Shown: positions 31,357-40,369 of the stretch, one piece after another | How positions within the stretch are numbered: the first letter of the stretch is position 1 | Layout of the letters: each line of letters starts with the position of its first letter | Assembly: GCA_902802375.1 (NCBI GenBank) | Contig: CADCLS010000011.1 | Location: 1 to 54,712, forward strand | Direction of reading: 5' to 3' | Source: Oscillospiraceae bacterium | GTDB lineage: Bacteria; Bacillota; Clostridia; Oscillospirales; Acutalibacteraceae | DNA length: 54,712 nucleotides | Made by a program: the position numbers and the translations under genes | The notes under the pieces: generated by a model | The model's database searches: none | Told to the model about the DNA's origin: nothing | The model's input: the letters and a program-made list of their open reading frames with translations, nothing else

Positions 31357-31415
31357 AATAGCAGAGTTTGACTTTATGTCAGGCTCTGCTATTTTACTTG
31401 TATAAAAGGACTCGA
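31336..31415. repeat. tRNA-3'-end/terminator repeat, copy 1 (attachment core)
   Basis: An 80-bp unit nearly identical to 31506-31586. It holds the tRNA 3' end, a terminator stem AATAGCAGAG/CTCTGCTATT, and an end GGACTCGA that mirrors its start TCGAGTCC. It is the probable right attachment site of the prophage. Confidence 0.85.
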
Positions 31416-31505
31416 AAAGGGCGGTTTTTTCAAAGAAAAAATGCCAACCTTTCTGTGAACGGTTGGCAAGCCCGTGGGCGTGTAGCCGCGACAGTCGCGG
31501 CGTAG

Positions 31506-31586
31506 CGAGTCCCTTTCAGCGCGCCAAATAGCAGAGTTTGACTTTGTGTCAGGCTCTGCTATTTTAGTTGTATAAAAGGGACTCGA
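31506..31586. repeat. tRNA-3'-end/terminator repeat, copy 2
   Basis: Second copy of the unit, 170 bp downstream, with only a few changes. The 90 bp between copies holds two hairpins and no gene. This copy may be the end of an older integration at the same tRNA or a duplication. Confidence 0.85.
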
Positions 31587-31605
31587 CTTTTGCGGATAAA
31601 ATCTA

Positions 31606-32052
31606 TTAGTTAAAAGTTTGCATTAGCCAAAATATTATGCCGTATACAACGCTTGCTAATGTTCCGTATGCAATAACAGGTCCGGCGATTTTGAAAAGAT
31701 TTGCGCCCACACCTAAAATGAAGCCCTCATTTTTGAACTCTATTGCAGGAGCGGCGACGGCGTTTGCAAAACCGGTAATAGGCACCAATGTACCTGCCCC
31801 CGCGTGCTTTGCTATTTTATCAAACACACCTATACCTGTAAGCAACGCCGCAAAAAACACAAGTGTAGACGGCACGAGCATTTTTACTATAGTTTCCTTT
31901 ATGCCCAGGTTTTCGTAAAGTATGAATAAAAGCTGACCGATAGTACAAATAATACCACCCACAAAAAACGCCCACAAAAAGTCTTTGATTTTGGGTGACG
32001 GCGGTGTGACGGCCTTAACATAGTTGTTATAAATCTTATTATCAGGTAACAA
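31606..32052 (-). CDS. spoVAC: Stage V sporulation protein AC
   Basis: SpoVAC is part of the inner-membrane channel that imports and releases dipicolinic acid in spores. The sequence shows FLWAFFVGGIICTIGQ, FFAALLTGIGVFDKIAKHAGAG, VPITGFANAVAAPAIEFKNE and GANLFKIAGPVIAYG, all typical. The TTG at 32052 gives the usual ~148 residues and has AGAGGAAG upstream; the ATG at 32106 would include a terminator hairpin in the coding region. No spoVAD or spoVAE lies next to it, since the tRNA repeats follow directly. A sigma-G-dependent role is known for the family. Confidence 0.92.
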   Translation of the reverse strand: MLPDNKIYNNYVKAVTPPSPKIKDFLWAFFVGGIICTIGQLLFILYENLGIKETIVKMLVPSTLVFFAALLTGIGVFDKIAKHAGAGTLVPITGFANAVAAPAIEFKNEGFILGVGANLFKIAGPVIAYGTLASVVYGIIFWLMQTFN

Positions 32053-32058
32053 AAAAAC

Positions 32059-32076
32059 ACTTCCTCTCAAGGAAGT
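32059..32076. terminator. Bidirectional hairpin upstream of spoVAC
   Basis: ACTTCC/GGAAGT with a six-base loop and T tracts on both sides. On the minus strand it lies between the upstream membrane gene and the spoVAC start. It may separate the two genes or act as a leader element. Confidence 0.55.
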
Positions 32077-32098
32077 ATTTTTTGTGTTTTTTTTACAA

Positions 32099-32659
32099 TT
32101 ATTCAATTATCTGCGGTTCGTATTCATTATTAGCCATTTTAGCAAGTTCACGCTTTATAATAGTTCTTTCTCTGATTATGATTACGGCGAGCCAAATAAA
32201 GGTTACGATAACTATGAGCATAGGTATGCCGTGGCGCCAATAAAACAGTTTTTTAAGGCCTAACAACCCAAAATCAACCTCACTGACATCCGAGCCGTAA
32301 GAATTTTCGCCAACTGCCGTAAGCCTGATAAAGACAGACGCGAGCACGGGAACGGTTATGATATTTGTTATAAAAGCCGCAAGCTTAAACCCAATCGTAA
32401 ATAATATCGGTGAAATAAGCGTAACGATAAATGCCGTAAATGCGGTTATGAAAGTATTATCCCAAAGATTTTTGTTTTCATTTGCAAGCATAAAGCTTCC
32501 AATAACATAAAGCATTACCATAAACATCATATAAAGCCATGCTAAAAATCCGATAAGTAAAAGGCTATTATATAATTTCCCTTTAGTTTTTGCGTAAACT
32601 ATTCCACGCTTTGCTTCATATTTTTGCAGCTTCAGCAAATCGTCAGAACTTAATTTCAT
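32099..32659 (-). CDS. Multi-pass membrane protein, unknown
   Basis: A 186-residue protein with about four hydrophobic helices (about 30-55, 70-110, and one near 155-170) and a short charged N-terminus (DDLLKLQKYEAKRG). It is transcribed toward spoVAC from its own sigma-A-like promoter. No family is recognised. A link to sporulation is possible from position only. Confidence 0.6.
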   Translation of the reverse strand: MKLSSDDLLKLQKYEAKRGIVYAKTKGKLYNSLLLIGFLAWLYMMFMVMLYVIGSFMLANENKNLWDNTFITAFTAFIVTLISPILFTIGFKLAAFITNIITVPVLASVFIRLTAVGENSYGSDVSEVDFGLLGLKKLFYWRHGIPMLIVIVTFIWLAVIIIRERTIIKRELAKMANNEYEPQIIE

Positions 32660-32674
32660 AACATCACCGAAAAT

Positions 32675-32726
32675 ATTATAACCGCAAGTTTAAGTCTTGA
32701 CAAGTACATTTTACAAATAATATAAT
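32675..32726. promoter_or_regulatory. Divergent overlapping promoters
   Basis: On the plus strand TTGACA (32697-32702) and TATAAT (32721-32726) with an 18-bp spacer serve trmL. On the minus strand TTGTCA (32698-32703) and TATAAT (32675-32680) with a 17-bp spacer serve the membrane gene. The two -35 boxes overlap, so the promoters probably compete. Confidence 0.7.
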
Positions 32727-32741
32727 AATTCAGGTGATTTT

Positions 32742-33248
32742 ATGGCAACTATAAATATTGTAATGGTGGAACCGGAAATACCTCAAAATACCGGCAATGT
32801 CGCAAGAACCTGTGCCGCAACTGGTGCAAGACTTCATCTTGTGGGTCCGATGGGCTTTAAGATTGACGATAAGAAGCTCAAGCGTGCAGGCCTTGATTAT
32901 TGGCATTTTCTCGATATCACCTATTATGACAGCTTGGATGATTTCTTTTCTAAAAACAGTGGTGAGTTTTACTATTTTACCACAAAAGGAAGAAGGGCAC
33001 ATTCCGATGTTGCCTACCCTGACAATGTTTATTTGGTTTTCGGAAAAGAGACAAAAGGCTTGCCGGAAGAGCTGCTTATTAATAATCCGGACAAATGTGT
33101 AAGGATACCAATGTCAACGGGTATAAGAAGTCTTAATCTTTCAAACTCAGTTGCTATTGCGGTATACGAAGTGTTAAGGCAGTGGGAATATCCTGAGCTT
33201 GAAAATTTTGGTGAATTGCATAACTACCGCTGGGACGAAGTTCTATAA
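32742..33248 (+). CDS. trmL: tRNA (cytidine/uridine-34-2'-O)-methyltransferase
   Basis: A 168-residue SpoU-family methyltransferase with the trefoil-knot SAM-binding motifs: EPEIPQNTGNVARTCAATGA at the start, VFGKETKGLPEEL in the middle and RIPMSTGIRSLNLSNSVAIA at the end. It methylates the wobble position of tRNA-Leu isoacceptors in the family (TrmL/CspR). An own promoter lies just upstream, and it is transcribed before the glycolytic genes. Confidence 0.93.
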   Translation: MATINIVMVEPEIPQNTGNVARTCAATGARLHLVGPMGFKIDDKKLKRAGLDYWHFLDITYYDSLDDFFSKNSGEFYYFTTKGRRAHSDVAYPDNVYLVFGKETKGLPEELLINNPDKCVRIPMSTGIRSLNLSNSVAIAVYEVLRQWEYPELENFGELHNYRWDEVL

Positions 33249-33265
33249 TTTATTATTAAAATATA

Positions 33266-33293
33266 TTGCAATTTTTTCTAATTGTGATAAAAT
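33266..33293 (+). promoter_or_regulatory. Promoter for the glycolytic genes
   Basis: TTGCAA (33266-33271), 16-bp spacer, TAAAAT (33288-33293), about 45 nt before pgk, whose AAAGGAG site follows. Confidence 0.6.
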
Positions 33294-33337
33294 ATGATTA
33301 GTTTATTTTTTAACAATATTTGTAAAGGAGAATAAAA

Positions 33338-34549
33338 ATGAACGCATTAAACAAAAAAACCGTTGACGATATCAATGTAAAGGGTCAAAAGGTTTTAGTT
33401 CGTTGTGATTTTAATGTTCCGCTTAAAGAGGGCGTTATCACTGATGAAAACCGTATCGTTGCGGCACTTCCGACAATTAAGAAGCTGATTTCTGACGGCG
33501 GCAGAGTTATCCTTTGCTCTCATCTCGGAAAACCGAAGGGTGAGCCAAAGCCGGAGCTTTCTTTAGCACCTGTTGCTAAAAGACTTTCTGAGCTTTTAGG
33601 AAAAGAAGTGGTATTTGCGGCTGACGATAATGTTGTAGGCGAAAACGCTAAGCGTGCAGTTGAAAATATGAAGGACGGCGATGTCGTACTTCTTCAGAAT
33701 ACCCGTTACCGTGCTGAGGAAACAAAGAACGGCGAAGAGTTTTCAAAAGAGCTCGGAAGTCTTGCTGATATATTTGTAAATGATGCTTTCGGTACTGCTC
33801 ACAGAGCGCACTGCTCAACTGTTGGTGTTGTATCTTACGTCAAAGAAGCAGTTGCAGGTTACCTTATCGGCAAAGAGCTTAAGTATCTCGGAAATGCTGT
33901 TGACGCACCTGTTCGTCCGTTTGTAACGATACTCGGCGGTGCAAAGGTTGCGGATAAGCTTTCAGTAATTGAAAATCTTTTGAACAAGGCTGATACCCTT
34001 ATTATCGGTGGCGGTATGGCTTATACTTTCCTTGCGGCTAAGGGCTACGGCGTAGGCAATTCCCTTCTTGATAAAGAAAAAATCGACTATTGCCGTGATA
34101 TGCTTAAAAAAGCCGACGAGAAGGGCGTTAAAATTCTTTTACCGATTGACTGTGTAATTATTAAAGAATTCCCCTCCCCGATTGACGCACCGATTGAAAC
34201 CTCCGTTGTAGATGCTGATAAAATACCTGACGGCTTCGAGGGCGCTGATATTGGTCCTAAAACCGCTGAGCTTTATGCAAACGAGGTTAAGAGTGCTAAG
34301 ACAGTTGTTTGGAACGGTCCTATGGGTGTTTTTGAAAACCCGACACTTGCTAAGGGTACTATTGCAGTGGCAAAGAGCCTTGCAGAAACCGATGCCGTTA
34401 CGGTTATCGGCGGCGGTGACTCTGCAGCGGCTGTAAACAACTTAGGCTTCGGCGATAAGATGACTCACATCTCAACCGGCGGTGGCGCTTCTCTTGAATT
34501 CCTTGAGGGCAAAGAGCTTCCGGGCATTGCCGCACTTAACGATAAATAA
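33338..34549 (+). CDS. pgk: Phosphoglycerate kinase
   Basis: Catalyses 1,3-bisphosphoglycerate + ADP to 3-phosphoglycerate + ATP in the cytosol. The 403-residue length is normal. The N-terminal substrate motif [11 protein letters not shown], the HLGKPKG loop, [13 protein letters not shown] and the C-terminal [11 protein letters not shown] nucleotide loop are all present. A GGAG site precedes the ATG. It is the first gene of a pgk-tpiA-gpmI run without gap or eno. Confidence 0.98.
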   Translation: MNALNKKTVDDINVKGQKVLVRCDFNVPLKEGVITDENRIVAALPTIKKLISDGGRVILCSHLGKPKGEPKPELSLAPVAKRLSELLGKEVVFAADDNVVGENAKRAVENMKDGDVVLLQNTRYRAEETKNGEEFSKELGSLADIFVNDAFGTAHRAHCSTVGVVSYVKEAVAGYLIGKELKYLGNAVDAPVRPFVTILGGAKVADKLSVIENLLNKADTLIIGGGMAYTFLAAKGYGVGNSLLDKEKIDYCRDMLKKADEKGVKILLPIDCVIIKEFPSPIDAPIETSVVDADKIPDGFEGADIGPKTAELYANEVKSAKTVVWNGPMGVFENPTLAKGTIAVAKSLAETDAVTVIGGGDSAAAVNNLGFGDKMTHISTGGGASLEFLEGKELPGIAALNDK

Positions 34550-34559
34550 TTAGACATAA

Positions 34560-34585
34560 GGCGGCTTGTTGTATTTCAAGCCGCC
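34560..34585 (+). other. Intercistronic hairpin between pgk and tpiA
   Basis: GGCGGCTTG and CAAGCCGCC form a perfect 9-bp stem with an 8-base loop. No T tract follows directly, so it more likely adjusts mRNA stability or partial termination than fully stops transcription. Confidence 0.6.
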
Positions 34586-34609
34586 GGCTTATTGAAAAGG
34601 AGAAAAACT

Positions 34610-35377
34610 ATGAAAAAAGCTGTAAGAGAGGCAATTATTGCCGGCAACTGGAAAATGAACAAAACTCCAAGTGAGACAAAGACACTTATAAACGAGATGA
34701 AGCCGCTTGTAGCAGGTGCTGATTGTAAAGTAGTTCTTTGTGTTCCGTTCGTAGATATTGATGCCGCGCTTACTGCCGCACAGGGTTCAAATATAGAAAT
34801 CGGTGCAGAAAACTGTCATTTTGAAAAAAGCGGTGCTTTTACCGGTGAAATCTCCCCTGTTATGCTCAAAGAAATGGGCGTTAAGTATGTTATAATCGGT
34901 CACAGTGAACGCAGGCAGTATTTCGGTGAGACTGATGTTACAGTAAATAAGCGTCTTAAAAGCGCTCTTGAAGAGGGACTTAAGGTTATTCTTTGCGTTG
35001 GAGAAACCCTCCAAGAGCGTGAGCAAGGCATTACTGCAGAGCTTGTAGCACAGCAGACCAAAATTGCGCTTTTAGGCGTATCTAAAGAGGATGCAAAGAA
35101 TGTAATAATCGCTTACGAGCCGGTTTGGGCTATCGGTACCGGCAAAACCGCCACCAGCGACCAGGCTGAAGAGGTTTGTGCTATTATCCGTAATGTAATA
35201 GCCGGTATTTACGATAGCGATACCGCAGAGGGTATGACTATCCAGTATGGCGGTTCAATGAATGCAAAGAATGCCGATGAATTACTCTCAAAGGTCAATG
35301 TTGACGGCGGTCTTATCGGCGGCGCATCACTTAAAGCAGAAGATTTTTCTATAATCGTTAAAGCCGCAAGCAAGTAA
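34610..35377 (+). CDS. tpiA: Triosephosphate isomerase
   Basis: Interconverts dihydroxyacetone phosphate and glyceraldehyde 3-phosphate. The catalytic Lys is in AGNWKMN (about residue 15), the His in [13 protein letters not shown] and the Glu in [14 protein letters not shown]; the phosphate loop is in IQYGGSM and GLIGGASL. The ATG at 34610 follows AAAAGGAG; the TTG at 34592 is not needed. 255 residues, normal. Confidence 0.98.
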   Translation: MKKAVREAIIAGNWKMNKTPSETKTLINEMKPLVAGADCKVVLCVPFVDIDAALTAAQGSNIEIGAENCHFEKSGAFTGEISPVMLKEMGVKYVIIGHSERRQYFGETDVTVNKRLKSALEEGLKVILCVGETLQEREQGITAELVAQQTKIALLGVSKEDAKNVIIAYEPVWAIGTGKTATSDQAEEVCAIIRNVIAGIYDSDTAEGMTIQYGGSMNAKNADELLSKVNVDGGLIGGASLKAEDFSIIVKAASK

Positions 35378-35390
35378 ACAGGTGATATTT

Positions 35391-36923
35391 ATGAAAAAAC
35401 CGATTGTTTTAACTATAATGGACGGCTTTGGAATAAACCGCGACACAAACGGTAACGCCATTAAAGCCGCAAACACACCCCGTCTTGACGATATTTTTGC
35501 GAACTGCCCAACAACTCAAATAGGCGCCTCAGGTCTTGATGTAGGTCTGCCTGACGGTCAAATGGGCAATAGCGAAGTAGGCCATACGAATATCGGTGCC
35601 GGAAGGGTTGTTTACCAAGAGCTGACCAGAATAACTAAGTCGATAAATGACGGCGATTTCTTCGAAAATGAAGCATTTTTATCGGCAGTTAAAAACTGCA
35701 AAGATAACAATTCTGCCCTTCACCTTATGGGACTTTTGTCAGACGGTGGCGTTCATAGCCATATCGAGCATCTTTACGGTCTTATACACTTAGCAAAAAA
35801 GAACGGACTCGGCAAGGTATATATACACGCACTATTAGACGGTCGTGATGTACCTCCTGCAAGCGCCGCGGATTTTATTGACGAACTAAACGCGAAACTT
35901 AATGAAATCGGTTGCGGTAAGCTCGCTACGGTTATGGGCAGATTTTACGGAATGGACCGAGATAACCGCTGGGAACGCGTAGGCAAAGCTTATGCCGCAT
36001 TAGTTTACGGCGAGGGCATACATACTACAGACGCCGCGGCGGCGGTAAGAAAATCCTATACCGTAAAAGACGAGGAAGGAAAATTAATTACTGACGAGTT
36101 CGTTTTACCGACAGTAGTAAGCGGCACCGAGCGTATAAAATCGGGCGACAGTGTAATTTTCTTTAACTTCCGTCCTGACAGAGCGCGTGAGATTACACGC
36201 ACCTTTGTTGATGATGATTTCAATGGCTTCGAGCGCAAAGGTGGCAGACAAAATGTATTTTATGTTTGTATGACGCAGTATGATGCTTCTATGCCTAATG
36301 TAACTGTGGCATTCAAACCCCAAACGCTTGAAAATACTTTGGGTGAGGTTTTGGCGAAACTTGATATGACGCAGCTTAGAATTGCCGAAACCGAAAAATA
36401 TGCGCATGTAACATTCTTCTTCAACGGCGGCAGAGAGGTTATGTTTGAGGGTGAAGACAGAATACTTGTTGCTTCCCCGAAAGTTCCTACATACGATTTG
36501 CAGCCCGAAATGAGCGCGGTAGAAGTATGTGACAAAGTATGTGACGCTATTGAAAGCGGAAAATACGATGTTGTAATACTTAACTTTGCAAACTGTGATA
36601 TGGTAGGTCATACAGGTATATTTGAGGCGGCGGTAAAGGCTGTTGAGACGGTAGATACCTGCGTTGGCAGAGTAGCGGACAGTACCCTTAAAATGGGCGG
36701 CGTAATGCTTCTGACGGCTGACCACGGCAATGCCGACCGTATGATAGATACCGACGGCTCACCCTTTACGGCACACACCACAAACCCTGTTCCTTTTGCA
36801 GTTATCGGTAAAGAGTGCAAGCTGCGCGAGGGTGGCAGACTTTGCGATATTTCACCTACAATTCTTAAGCTTTTAGGTGTAGCTCAACCTCCCCAGATGA
36901 ATGGTGTCTCGATAATTGAATAA
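35391..36923 (+). CDS. gpmI: 2,3-bisphosphoglycerate-independent phosphoglycerate mutase
   Basis: Converts 3- to 2-phosphoglycerate with two Mn ions. The metal site Asp is at DGFG (about residue 11), the catalytic Ser61 is in MGNSEVGHTNIGAGR, and the C-terminal site is in LTADHGNADRM. VNFA-type and HAH-like metal segments are present (FANCDMVGHTG). The ATG at 35391 has AGGTGAT upstream; a GTG three codons earlier is the alternative. 510 residues, normal. It closes the glycolytic run and ends before two strong hairpins. Confidence 0.98.
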   Translation: MKKPIVLTIMDGFGINRDTNGNAIKAANTPRLDDIFANCPTTQIGASGLDVGLPDGQMGNSEVGHTNIGAGRVVYQELTRITKSINDGDFFENEAFLSAVKNCKDNNSALHLMGLLSDGGVHSHIEHLYGLIHLAKKNGLGKVYIHALLDGRDVPPASAADFIDELNAKLNEIGCGKLATVMGRFYGMDRDNRWERVGKAYAALVYGEGIHTTDAAAAVRKSYTVKDEEGKLITDEFVLPTVVSGTERIKSGDSVIFFNFRPDRAREITRTFVDDDFNGFERKGGRQNVFYVCMTQYDASMPNVTVAFKPQTLENTLGEVLAKLDMTQLRIAETEKYAHVTFFFNGGREVMFEGEDRILVASPKVPTYDLQPEMSAVEVCDKVCDAIESGKYDVVILNFANCDMVGHTGIFEAAVKAVETVDTCVGRVADSTLKMGGVMLLTADHGNADRMIDTDGSPFTAHTTNPVPFAVIGKECKLREGGRLCDISPTILKLLGVAQPPQMNGVSIIE

Positions 36924-36940
36924 AGCATTTGTAAATAATT

Positions 36941-37006
36941 ACACGGACTGCTTCAGCAGTCCGTGTGTTCGTATAACGGGCGTTTGCTATTGCAAACGCC
37001 CGTTAT
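36941..37006. terminator. Two stacked hairpins between convergent genes
   Basis: The first stem is 11 bp with a TTCA loop (36941-36966). The second is 15 bp with a TATT loop (36973-37006). They lie between the gpmI stop and the convergent 38070-37021 gene, so they can stop transcription from both sides. T tracts are weak. Confidence 0.7.
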
Positions 37007-37020
37007 CTATGTATTTTTAT

Positions 37021-38070
37021 TCAGCCTACACTTTGCATATCAATTATCTTTTTATCGTTTTTATCGACAGTAAGATAAATTCTCTTATCAAAAGCATCCT
37101 TATATTGCCTTGCCCCCAGTTTAAGCAGTGGAGTGAATTTTACGCGGCAGCTATATATTTTATCAGAATGCTTTGCAAACTCAGTACACTCAACATCTAT
37201 AAATTCATAACTGTCGTGCGTGATAGCGAAGTTGACAATAGTGTTCTTTACATTCTTATAAAAATCACTTGAGGTATCAAAATACTTTGACAGCGCGCCG
37301 AGACCTAAATCATCCTGCATATGCGCCGCATACACCTGCGCGCCTTTGACTGCAAATTCTTCAATATCACCTTTGAACTCATCAGTAAACTTTTGATTTA
37401 TGGAATAGTTGTTACCGCTGCTTACCACATCAAAATCCTTTGACTCAATTTTAATATCAATACTATCACTAAGCAAATTATCTACTGTAGCCACGCAGCT
37501 ATAAACTACATCCTTATCAAACTCAACATCCTTAATTTTAGGAAGCGGCAGTCTTTTAACATCAGATTCCGCCAATTTTTTTCCGTTGACTGTAAACCTT
37601 GCGTCAGACGGGAAACTGATAACAGCAGTTTTATAAACATCTCTTAAGAGCGTTATTTCACTCACTTTGTATCCGGTTATTCCGAAGCTGCCGCTTTTAT
37701 CTTTCTTCTTCAGCGCAATAGACATAAGGTTTTCATTATCGGATTTAACGATAAAGCAAATGTCGCTGCCCTTTGGTGCTCTCGAAGAATAGTTAAGATT
37801 AATATCTTTGCCTACAAGGCTTTTGAAAGCCTTATTTGCATTTTCTTTAGCTTCATAGTCCGAAATACTAAACGCGTAATCTTCTTTTAGTCCCCAAGCG
37901 TTTCCGGTCTTTACATAATTATCGCAAATATTCTGTGCAATACTCTTAGGCTGTGCCGCCTCATAATTTTTAAGAAAAGAATAGAATACGCAAAGACCCA
38001 CTATTATAAGTACAACAAAACCGATGACAAATCCAATATAATAGTGAAAAAATTTACTCTTGTGTGCCAT
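37021..38070 (-). CDS. Membrane-anchored extracellular protein, unknown
   Basis: A 349-residue protein. One hydrophobic helix at about 10-32 is followed by a long extracellular part with beta segments (AVISFPSDARFTVNGKKL) and an NTF2-like C-terminal region by appearance (HDSYEFIDVECTEF). It is the third gene after the glycosyltransferase and phosphodiester glycosidase. A role in the cell envelope is plausible; the function is not known. Confidence 0.65.
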   Translation of the reverse strand: MAHKSKFFHYYIGFVIGFVVLIIVGLCVFYSFLKNYEAAQPKSIAQNICDNYVKTGNAWGLKEDYAFSISDYEAKENANKAFKSLVGKDINLNYSSRAPKGSDICFIVKSDNENLMSIALKKKDKSGSFGITGYKVSEITLLRDVYKTAVISFPSDARFTVNGKKLAESDVKRLPLPKIKDVEFDKDVVYSCVATVDNLLSDSIDIKIESKDFDVVSSGNNYSINQKFTDEFKGDIEEFAVKGAQVYAAHMQDDLGLGALSKYFDTSSDFYKNVKNTIVNFAITHDSYEFIDVECTEFAKHSDKIYSCRVKFTPLLKLGARQYKDAFDKRIYLTVDKNDKKIIDMQSVG

Positions 38071-38087
38071 ATAAAAGTCCTCTCAAA

Positions 38088-39173
38088 TCAGTCCGTAACA
38101 ATAAAATATGTAGGTATCGTTCTCGGCGATACAAACGCCTTATATTTATTCACAAGACCTCTTAACTGAAATTCGTCAAGCTTGGATTTATCAACATTAT
38201 AAATGTTGAAATAATCTTTGTAATAGAGCATTGCCGAGGAGCCGCCGTCAAGCATACCTGCACTGACTGCACCGTACGATGTCAGAATATCAATCAAATC
38301 ATTTCTTGTAGCACCGATACTGTCAGCCGTTCTGCCGTCGGTCACAAGCATTAAAACAGTGCCGTCCTCACATTGACCGATAGCCGTCCTCTGCGATGTG
38401 CCTGTATTATTATCAGCATAGTAGAGCTTAACTTTACCGTCTTCACTATCTATAAGCACATTTCCGTTCTGGAAAGAAACACCGTCACGAATACCGAGAC
38501 TTTCCGCTTTTTTGGCGCTCATACCCTCGGTGCATATCAATTTGTTGTTATTATCAAATCCAATAAAGGTTCGCTTTAAGCTATCGCTCCAAACCATTTT
38601 GCCCATTGAATAAGTGATACCCATAGGCGTAGCTCCGCTTCCGCGACCGCCTACATCAGAAAACTCACCGCCGTTTATCGCGGCAACGCAATTATACTTA
38701 CCTGCTATATCAAATATCCGCATACCTTTTACGGCGGACTTGAAATTCTCCGACGAAACGCCTACTTTAATTCTGGACGGGTCTTCTACAATCAGCAAAT
38801 ATGCCTTAAATCTCGGTTTGGTGAAAAAAATCAACTTAAGCCCGTTTTTATCGGCGGTAATGGTTTCTGTATTCTCTTCGGATTGATATGCGCTCGCGTC
38901 AACAACGTCAACATTGACTTTTTCGCTTTCCTTCATAATGCTGTCAACTTTAGATTTTGAAAGAAAAAGATAAGGCGCCCATTTGGTTGCACTTGCCTGC
39001 TTTGCCGAAATCACGAGCATATTGCAAATACTTTCACTCGGTCCGTGTGTTATCATCAGCCCTGCCGAATATATTGCAACTATCAGAAGAAACAGAAAAG
39101 TAAAAAATGAAATACAAATCTTTTTGAAAATCCCTGCCGTATGTCTTCTTTTTTTTCTCCTATACTGAGCCAT
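38088..39173 (-). CDS. Phosphodiester glycosidase-like (NAGPA domain) membrane protein
   Basis: A 361-residue protein. A basic N-terminus and one transmembrane helix (about 18-40) place the C-terminal domain outside the cell. The domain shows CVAAINGGEFSD, GITYSMGKMVW, GIRDGVSFQNGNVL, RTAIGQCEDGTVLMLVTDGR and GMLDGGSSAMLYY, characteristic of the NAGPA/phosphodiester glycosidase family, which removes GlcNAc from phosphodiester linkages. In Firmicutes such proteins are linked to envelope polymers. The start overlaps the upstream gene (TAATG). Confidence 0.85.
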   Translation of the reverse strand: MAQYRRKKRRHTAGIFKKICISFFTFLFLLIVAIYSAGLMITHGPSESICNMLVISAKQASATKWAPYLFLSKSKVDSIMKESEKVNVDVVDASAYQSEENTETITADKNGLKLIFFTKPRFKAYLLIVEDPSRIKVGVSSENFKSAVKGMRIFDIAGKYNCVAAINGGEFSDVGGRGSGATPMGITYSMGKMVWSDSLKRTFIGFDNNNKLICTEGMSAKKAESLGIRDGVSFQNGNVLIDSEDGKVKLYYADNNTGTSQRTAIGQCEDGTVLMLVTDGRTADSIGATRNDLIDILTSYGAVSAGMLDGGSSAMLYYKDYFNIYNVDKSKLDEFQLRGLVNKYKAFVSPRTIPTYFIVTD

Positions 39174-40240
39174 TAATCAATATCTCCTTTGAATACCCAA
39201 AGCTTTTGAATTCTGAAGCTTAAAAAGAAAATAAATGTATCTACAAAGATTTTAATTACACTGCTTCCAAGCGACTGTGCTGTGAAAAGATAACTTAACA
39301 GAGTCACTGCGGTAGCTGATACAAGCATTTGCGGTACCGCCAACGCGTAATACTTAAATAGCGTATTTTTGACCTTTGATTTATTATCGAATACCTTTGT
39401 TTTATTTATATAGTAATTAATACCTGATGATATTACGCGCGCACAAACCGTAGCAATTATCGGAACAAGTGGCGAAAGCTGAGAAATTAACGCCGAGAAC
39501 AAGCGACTGAATAGATAAAAAAACGAAATATCAGCCACAAATGATATTAATGAACTGAAAATGTAATTTACCAAAAACTTATATATTCTAAAGGAATCCC
39601 TTATAGGTCTGAAGTGAGTTGATTTATTCTCGTCAATATAAACTGTTTCAATTTTAATTTCTTTTATCGCTACATTATCACCGATACATTTAAGTAACAT
39701 ATTTGTTTCATATTCAAACCTATCACCGCTGATTTCGCACAGATAATCAATAAGGCACATAGGAAAACCGCGAAGACCGGTTTGTGTATCTGAAATTGCC
39801 TTTCCGCAAAGCGTCTTAAAAACGAAGGAGGTTATGCTATTGCCGAATCGGCTCTTTTTCGGAACATCATCACCCGAAAAATCTCTGCAACCGAGAACAA
39901 TTTCCTTTTTATCTTCTATCGCATCGGCACACATTAACACATCCTGCGGGGTATGCTGACCGTCCCCGTCAGCCGTGACTATTCCATAAGCATCGGGATG
40001 ATTGTCTCTAATATACTTAAAAGCCGTTTTTAGCGCGGCGCCCTTTCCTAAATTGACACTGTGCGTAAGAACGGTAATAACATTATTACTTGTGGGAAAA
40101 TTCAATTTGTGTTCGCTGTCACTTCCGTCATCAACAACAATAATGTTTTCAAAACCGATTTCAAGCATACCTTTGATAGTTTTCCCAAGCTTTTCATCCG
40201 GGTTAAGAGACGGTATAACCAAGAATATTTTATTCTGCAT
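39173..40240 (-). CDS. Family 2 glycosyltransferase fused to GtrA-like membrane domain
   Basis: 355 residues from the ATG at 40240, which has AAAGGGTGAC upstream. The GT2 part shows VVDDGSD (about 36-41) and TADGDGQH (about 89-96), the nucleotide-sugar and metal sites, plus LGCRDFSGDD and RFGNS. From about residue 225 four hydrophobic helices form a GtrA-type domain (IINYYINKTKVF-like region near the end, FRIQKLWVF). This layout occurs in dolichol- or undecaprenyl-phosphate sugar transferases. It probably makes a lipid-linked sugar for the envelope. Confidence 0.88.
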   Translation of the reverse strand: MQNKIFLVIPSLNPDEKLGKTIKGMLEIGFENIIVVDDGSDSEHKLNFPTSNNVITVLTHSVNLGKGAALKTAFKYIRDNHPDAYGIVTADGDGQHTPQDVLMCADAIEDKKEIVLGCRDFSGDDVPKKSRFGNSITSFVFKTLCGKAISDTQTGLRGFPMCLIDYLCEISGDRFEYETNMLLKCIGDNVAIKEIKIETVYIDENKSTHFRPIRDSFRIYKFLVNYIFSSLISFVADISFFYLFSRLFSALISQLSPLVPIIATVCARVISSGINYYINKTKVFDNKSKVKNTLFKYYALAVPQMLVSATAVTLLSYLFTAQSLGSSVIKIFVDTFIFFLSFRIQKLWVFKGDID

Positions 40241-40369
40241 TATGTCACCCTTTTCGACACAAAATACCATTGTCATTGTACTATAAATCCGGCTGAAAAT
40301 CAATTCAAAAAAAGATAATAATAATTACATTTTTGTAAAGAATAATATTCTTGAAGGAAGTGTTAATTT

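Larger units (their letters stand above)
1..31415. mobile_element. Right part of a prophage with podovirus-like structural genes
   Basis: The region contains terminase, scaffold, capsid, portal, connector, tail hub and fibre genes on the minus strand, a replication module, a divergent repressor pair, and a tyrosine integrase on the plus strand. The right boundary is placed at the end of the first tRNA-3'-end repeat (31336-31415), just downstream of the integrase. The left boundary, the intact tRNA and the lysis genes lie outside the window. No tape measure, tail tube or sheath gene is visible, and the connector and hub genes resemble those of short-tailed phages. Most genes look intact, so the element may be functional. 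Confidence 0.93.

Noticed and set aside
31256-31360. Complete tRNA gene at the attachment site
   Set aside because: Only the T-arm and 3' acceptor strand are present. No matching 5' half GCGCTGA lies within 100 bp upstream.
32053-32106. ATG at 32106 as the spoVAC start
   Set aside because: It would place a terminator-like hairpin inside the coding region and add residues not seen in the family.
36105-36725. 206-codon minus-strand open frame
   Set aside because: It is a shadow of gpmI on the other strand with an unlikely composition.
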